Positions 60,538-64,000 of a stretch of 64,000 nt of DNA are shown in pieces. The stretch is taken from positions 10,095-74,094 of the forward strand of contig JBGSQK010000071.1 in NCBI GenBank assembly GCA_041738135.1, given 5' to 3'. This DNA comes from JAGOMX01 sp041738135. Its GTDB lineage: Bacteria > Pseudomonadota > Alphaproteobacteria > JAGOMX01. How positions within the stretch are numbered: position 1 is the first letter of the stretch; the number at the start of each line of letters is the position of its first letter. The notes beneath the pieces were generated by a model. It made no database searches, had not been told where the DNA came from, and worked only from the letters and a program-made list of their open reading frames with translations. The translations under genes and the position numbers were made by a program.

Positions 60538-61353
60538 CTAACCCAAAGTTAGGCAGCGCATCGAAATAGAGCCGTTATCAATACCTTCGTGGGTGAACTT
60601 GAGTTCATCTTTTTCGTCCGATGCACCCAGTGTATAGAGAAGAGGGTACCAGTGATCCCGACTGGGGATACTCATTCTTCCTGCCTGCGTAGCCTCGGCA
60701 TCCTTAACAATAGCGTCGAAGTTTCTGTTTTCTAGCCTGTTTTTAACCCACTCATCAAATTCAATTGCCCAGTCATATGGTTTTGCAGATTCGGTTCGAA
60801 TTAATACATCTAAATTATGTACTATGTTACCACTGCCAATTATCAATACGCCTTGGGAGCGGAATTGTCTGAGAAGCTGCCCCAGCTCATAGTGATATTC
60901 GGGGGATTTAGACATATACAAGCTGAGCTGTAGCACAGGAATATCAGCTTCCGGATACATATGCCTCATGACGGCCCAGGTACCATGATCGATTCCCCAC
61001 ATATCATGGTCAAGGTGTATACGGGGGCCCTTGACAGACTCAATAATGTGCTTGGCCATTTCCGGATGCCCTGGGGAGGGGTACTGAATGTCAAACAACT
61101 CTTGTGGAAAACCAAAAAAGTCGTGGATCGTTCTGGGATGGTGTGTGCTGGTTATCCAGGCGCCTTCAGTCATCCAATGGGCTGATATACACAGGATCGT
61201 TTGAGGGCGAGGCAAATCTTTGCTCAACTGCACTAAACTTCTTGTGAATTCATTATCCCATAGAGCATTCATAGGGTTTCCGTGTCCGATAAAAACAACC
61301 GGAAGTCGATCTGATGATTTATTGTTTTCCAATTGTGAAAAATTACGTTCCAT
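60538..61353 (-). CDS. ygiD: YgiD-like class III extradiol dioxygenase
   Basis: 271 residues from ATG 61353. Zinc/iron-type ligands are in FIGHGNPMNALWDN (His24) and ISAHWM (His59), with GIDHGTWAVMRHMYP, GSGNIVHNLDVL and RDHWYPLLYTLGA further along, as in E. coli YgiD (4,5-DOPA dioxygenase). The physiological substrate is unknown. Confidence 0.9.
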   Translation of the reverse strand: MERNFSQLENNKSSDRLPVVFIGHGNPMNALWDNEFTRSLVQLSKDLPRPQTILCISAHWMTEGAWITSTHHPRTIHDFFGFPQELFDIQYPSPGHPEMAKHIIESVKGPRIHLDHDMWGIDHGTWAVMRHMYPEADIPVLQLSLYMSKSPEYHYELGQLLRQFRSQGVLIIGSGNIVHNLDVLIRTESAKPYDWAIEFDEWVKNRLENRNFDAIVKDAEATQAGRMSIPSRDHWYPLLYTLGASDEKDELKFTHEGIDNGSISMRCLTLG

Positions 61354-61420
61354 GAGAAACCCCAATAGTTGAAGAGTCCCCTCCTATGTTACTCATGGGA
61401 GGGAATGTGGGCAAATGATA

Positions 61421-61825
61421 TTAATCTGTGTGGCAACAAGCTTCCATATGCCACCCATCAGGATCTATAATGTAAGCAGAATAGTGACCGGGGTAACGCA
61501 GACCTGGACCGCCGTTATCCGTTCCGCCGCATTCCACACATGTTTTATGCCACTCATGAACACCTTCTTTGTTTGATGATCCAAAGCCGATGTGTAAGCC
61601 CTGCACAGAAGCGGATTGCTGAGGGATGGACTTATCTGAGGGGGTCTTCGACTTGAAAAGCCAGAACTCCACAGCAGGTTTATCTTTTCTCATATAACCT
61701 GAAGCAAAAACGTCATCAGTTTCTACATCTGCAACGCGTGAGTATCCAAGACACGCGAGAGACTTATCATAGAATTCACAGCTTTTCTTCAGGTCTGTAA
61801 CAGGTATAGAAACGTGATCGGTCAT
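61421..61825 (-). CDS. Glyoxalase/VOC family protein
   Basis: 134 residues, one vicinal-oxygen-chelate domain: DHVSIPVTDLKKSCEFYDKS at the start and YIIDPDGWHMEACCH at the end, with His and Glu in metal-ligand positions. It has a cysteine-rich tail. Same strand as ygiD, 55 bases upstream of it, so perhaps cotranscribed. Substrate unknown. Confidence 0.88.
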   Translation of the reverse strand: MTDHVSIPVTDLKKSCEFYDKSLACLGYSRVADVETDDVFASGYMRKDKPAVEFWLFKSKTPSDKSIPQQSASVQGLHIGFGSSNKEGVHEWHKTCVECGGTDNGGPGLRYPGHYSAYIIDPDGWHMEACCHTD

Positions 61826-61990
61826 AGATATTCCCTTTCTCAGAAATTACGTCCATAAATCTATCAGCCGGAAATGTAAGTTCCTAGCTAATATGAAAAC
61901 TATCATTTATGAGTAAACTTTCCGTTAAGATCAGAAATCTAGAAAATATGATAGTTCTTAAATAGTAATCGCAAATTCGTGAACTGGCCG

Positions 61991-62752
61991 TTATATGATC
62001 TTGAAGAATATTATCTTCACACATTGATAGACCAAGTACACGAACAACACTATTTTGCTTGCATTGTAGATCGCCTTAGGTACTCCCATAAGCGTTTTTA
62101 GTGTCGCCTCCCCTTCCATCTGCTGAAGTCTCTTTATTTCCAGGGGATGATAGTCATACTGAGGATTGTTTGGATCTGCTATACGCTTTTGATGACGAGC
62201 ACGCTCTTCTTCAACGATCTCATCGATCTGCTTTATGGTGTCCTTTATAACTTCCTTCATTCTAGCGTCATCTGCATTAACTTCCGGTCGAGACTGATTG
62301 GCTATGCGTTGATGCATTAGTTTGTAGCCATCATACAATTGTTTGGCGCTTTCATCGGGCATTTCGAGAGCATAACTATAAGCTAACTTAAAATTATCTA
62401 AGCCTACCACGCTTAAGCTCAGTGTTTCATAGGCCATACCACGCAATTGTCGAAAACCGCACATCAGGATGTCATCTTTGAACCTTCTTTCGGCTTTGAA
62501 GACATCTTGCGCTGAGGGCACTCCACGTCTTGCCCCCTCTTGTCCTATGCGACGAAGTTCATCCTGGAAACTTAAAATATGTGTTCTCATAAATAGTCTA
62601 TCTTGTTCCGTAGGCTCTATGACCGCACGACCATTATTTTCGCTTGCGGAAACCCTTACACGATGACCTGGATCATCTGATCTTTCATCGGAAGCTTGGC
62701 CCACGCTAATTGTCAAAAAGGTGCCGAGTATAAATAAAGCAAATCGAGTCAT
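61991..62752 (-). CDS. Exported protein with C-terminal membrane anchor
   Basis: 253 residues. Signal peptide (FALFILGTFLTISVG, cleavage QA-SDE), a charged helical body (about 45-210) and a C-terminal hydrophobic segment (IVLFVYLVYQCVKIIFF). No known domain. Probably periplasmic with a membrane tail. The upstream neighbour on the same strand is another exported unknown. Confidence 0.6.
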   Translation of the reverse strand: MTRFALFILGTFLTISVGQASDERSDDPGHRVRVSASENNGRAVIEPTEQDRLFMRTHILSFQDELRRIGQEGARRGVPSAQDVFKAERRFKDDILMCGFRQLRGMAYETLSLSVVGLDNFKLAYSYALEMPDESAKQLYDGYKLMHQRIANQSRPEVNADDARMKEVIKDTIKQIDEIVEEERARHQKRIADPNNPQYDYHPLEIKRLQQMEGEATLKTLMGVPKAIYNASKIVLFVYLVYQCVKIIFFKII

Positions 62753-62879
62753 GTCTTATTTCCTTTAATGAATTTCAATCGTTATAATCCAAATGCGCGT
62801 TTTGATCAACTATATTAGTTTAACCTAGTGGACACAGTATATCTTCAGGATGCACCCCAGCTCATATCGTATAGACATG

Positions 62880-63623
62880 TCACAGGGACGAAGGATCTAT
62901 TCCCCAGAAATTTAGTGTACGATACCAAGGCCACAGTACATGGAATAGTGGTTTAGTATAATAACCCAAAGGGTCAGAGGCCCAATGGAAAGTCAGATTC
63001 GGATGGCTAAACTGTAACTCTGATAGCAAAGAATTCGTATGGTTTGAAAGACTTACAACGTCCTTAGATCCATTGTAGATTGCATTCACTGATGCCCACC
63101 AACGTCCCCGATAAAAGTCACAGGTTAACACTTGCGTTCCATTGGAAAAACAACGAATAAAAGCAAGGCAAGGCTCAGTTGTACGGCCTAAAGTTTCCAT
63201 TCTCCGGTAACAAAATTCCAAACAACTCTGACTTGCACCGTAGGTAGTGTAGACCAAAGGATTATAACACTCAGAAATCCATCCGAACAATTGACTTGTC
63301 CAGCCAGCTGCCTTAGAGGGCACTTCGATTGCCACCTGAAAGAGAGTCGATGAGTTCACAAAAAAGAAAGGCGCGCGTGCAGCTAAGGTGGTATTTATAA
63401 CCGCCGCCGGGTCACATGGCAATGCTGTTATAGAGGTAGTGACATCCGGCATAATACCGTAGTAGTATGCGACTCCCGCAACAGCAAGAACGCCAGCAGC
63501 TACAAGGGGGCGATTGTATTGAGACTCATTAGTAAGATCAGATGCTTTGCTAGGGGATGCGAGACACGAGAGTGTCAAAGCGACACTATAGAAATATCTT
63601 AGCTTTGTTTTGAATTTTGACAT
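62880..63623 (-). CDS. Exported protein of unknown function
   Basis: 247 residues with a signal peptide (YSVALTLSCLASPSKA, cleavage before SDL), then a second hydrophobic stretch (PLVAAGVLAVAGVAYYYGI). The mature region is rich in aromatic residues and contains eight cysteines (for example ISECYNP, SCLEFCYRR, PCLAFIRCF and TCDFY), suggesting disulfides. No family recognised. Confidence 0.6.
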   Translation of the reverse strand: MSKFKTKLRYFYSVALTLSCLASPSKASDLTNESQYNRPLVAAGVLAVAGVAYYYGIMPDVTTSITALPCDPAAVINTTLAARAPFFFVNSSTLFQVAIEVPSKAAGWTSQLFGWISECYNPLVYTTYGASQSCLEFCYRRMETLGRTTEPCLAFIRCFSNGTQVLTCDFYRGRWWASVNAIYNGSKDVVSLSNHTNSLLSELQFSHPNLTFHWASDPLGYYTKPLFHVLWPWYRTLNFWGIDPSSL

Positions 63624-63946
63624 TGAAGGCGCCTATATAATTGATAACATTCTATTTATAGATGATAGGCGAGCGAAGGTCAATTGCGCCACTTCGCGCT
63701 AACCTGGCTTATTTGAATTTGCATGCTTTTGATGCATCCCTATTTCATGCAAATCTGGTACTGAGAAAAAGGGGTTAAAAGATTCCTTTTTTAAGCCACG
63801 AAAAATTGCTAAGGAGTAGCCTCGAGTCCCAGATTGACATGAATATGACACTTGCTTTGCGTAACCGTCAATTTAACCCCATCTTTTTTTCGTTTTCAAA
63901 ATAGTCCAGACTGACCTCCGTATTATAAACTCAATCGGAGGGTGTC
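63624..63946. other. Intergenic region before the last gene
   Basis: 323 bases, A+T-rich. GGGGTTAAA near 63771 and TTTAACCCC near 63871 form a distant inverted pair, and TATTATAAA near 63921 could be a -10 for the following gene. No gene or known repeat is seen. Confidence 0.3.
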
Positions 63947-64000
63947 ATGAGGTCAAGGCTGTTTGTTACAAACCTGGAGTGTCGTGAAAAGCTAAGAAAA
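63947..64000 (+). CDS. Hypothetical protein, 5' end only
   Basis: ATG 63947 with GGAGG six bases upstream opens a frame (MRSRLFVTNLECREKLRK) that runs off the window. Too short to identify. Confidence 0.45.
   Translation, partial: MRSRLFVTNLECREKLRK

Overview
The window reads as chromosomal DNA of an alphaproteobacterium. The signs are a split proton-translocating transhydrogenase (pntAA, pntAB, pntB), the rpsT-dnaA pair, mipZ followed by a membrane J-domain gene, a two-cold-shock-domain protein, an Asp-type HemB, Kdo hydroxylase and a sigma-54 flagellin promoter. Base composition is moderately A+T-rich. There are many small exported proteins without a recognised family, leucine-rich-repeat and F-box-like exported proteins, an organophosphate:phosphate antiporter, gene remnants and dispersed palindromic repeats. 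Together these suggest an intracellular or protist-associated lineage such as the Holosporales. The taxonomic placement is inference.

Layout. 1-5.7 kb: phosphohexomutase, an exported phosphoribosyltransferase-like protein, two LRR-like exported proteins and an A+T-rich glycerophosphotransferase-like gene. 5.9-8.9 kb: dnaA, rpsT, Kdo hydroxylase, tRNA-Arg. 8.9-15 kb: a run of small exported proteins around nusB-thiL-fliL-like. 15.3-19 kb: transhydrogenase operon. 19.2-22.7 kb: nucleotide-sugar genes and MltA. 22.8-26.4 kb: rpmG, fliQ-fliR-flhB, rplU-rpmA. 26.5-31.2 kb: a large palindrome, two F-box-like exported proteins flanking peptide deformylase, and one small exported protein. 31.5-37.2 kb: sucA-sucB-lpd. 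37.5-44.1 kb: a 3-hydroxyisobutyryl-CoA hydrolase-like gene, a DivK-like receiver, RNase R and sucCD. 44.2-47.2 kb: RDD protein and two paralogous Gln/Glu/Arg-rich lipoproteins, one frameshifted. 47.4-51.2 kb: a permease remnant, mipZ, a J-domain protein, three DUF378 paralogues with matching operator-like palindromes, and a cold-shock protein. 51.4-56.4 kb: antiporter, hemB, lipoprotein, DUF4870, PhoD-like phosphatase. 56.5-60.3 kb: flagellin, FlaG-like, FliD. 60.3-64 kb: a MazF-like toxin remnant, YgiD-like dioxygenase, a VOC protein and exported unknowns.

How it fits together. The cell has a complete 2-oxoglutarate dehydrogenase complex, succinyl-CoA synthetase and transhydrogenase, so an oxidative TCA arm. 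It has a flagellum with export-gate genes, filament and cap, and an LPS/surface-sugar pathway. The most interesting theme is possible contact with host ubiquitin. Two lipoproteins carry tandem motifs of the form Q-I-x-x-D-x-x-x-A-x-x-L-Q-x-(D/E)-E, close to the eukaryotic MIU ubiquitin-binding helix, and two exported proteins carry F-box-like segments. At least three families of palindromic repeats (A, B, C) fill many of the intergenic gaps.
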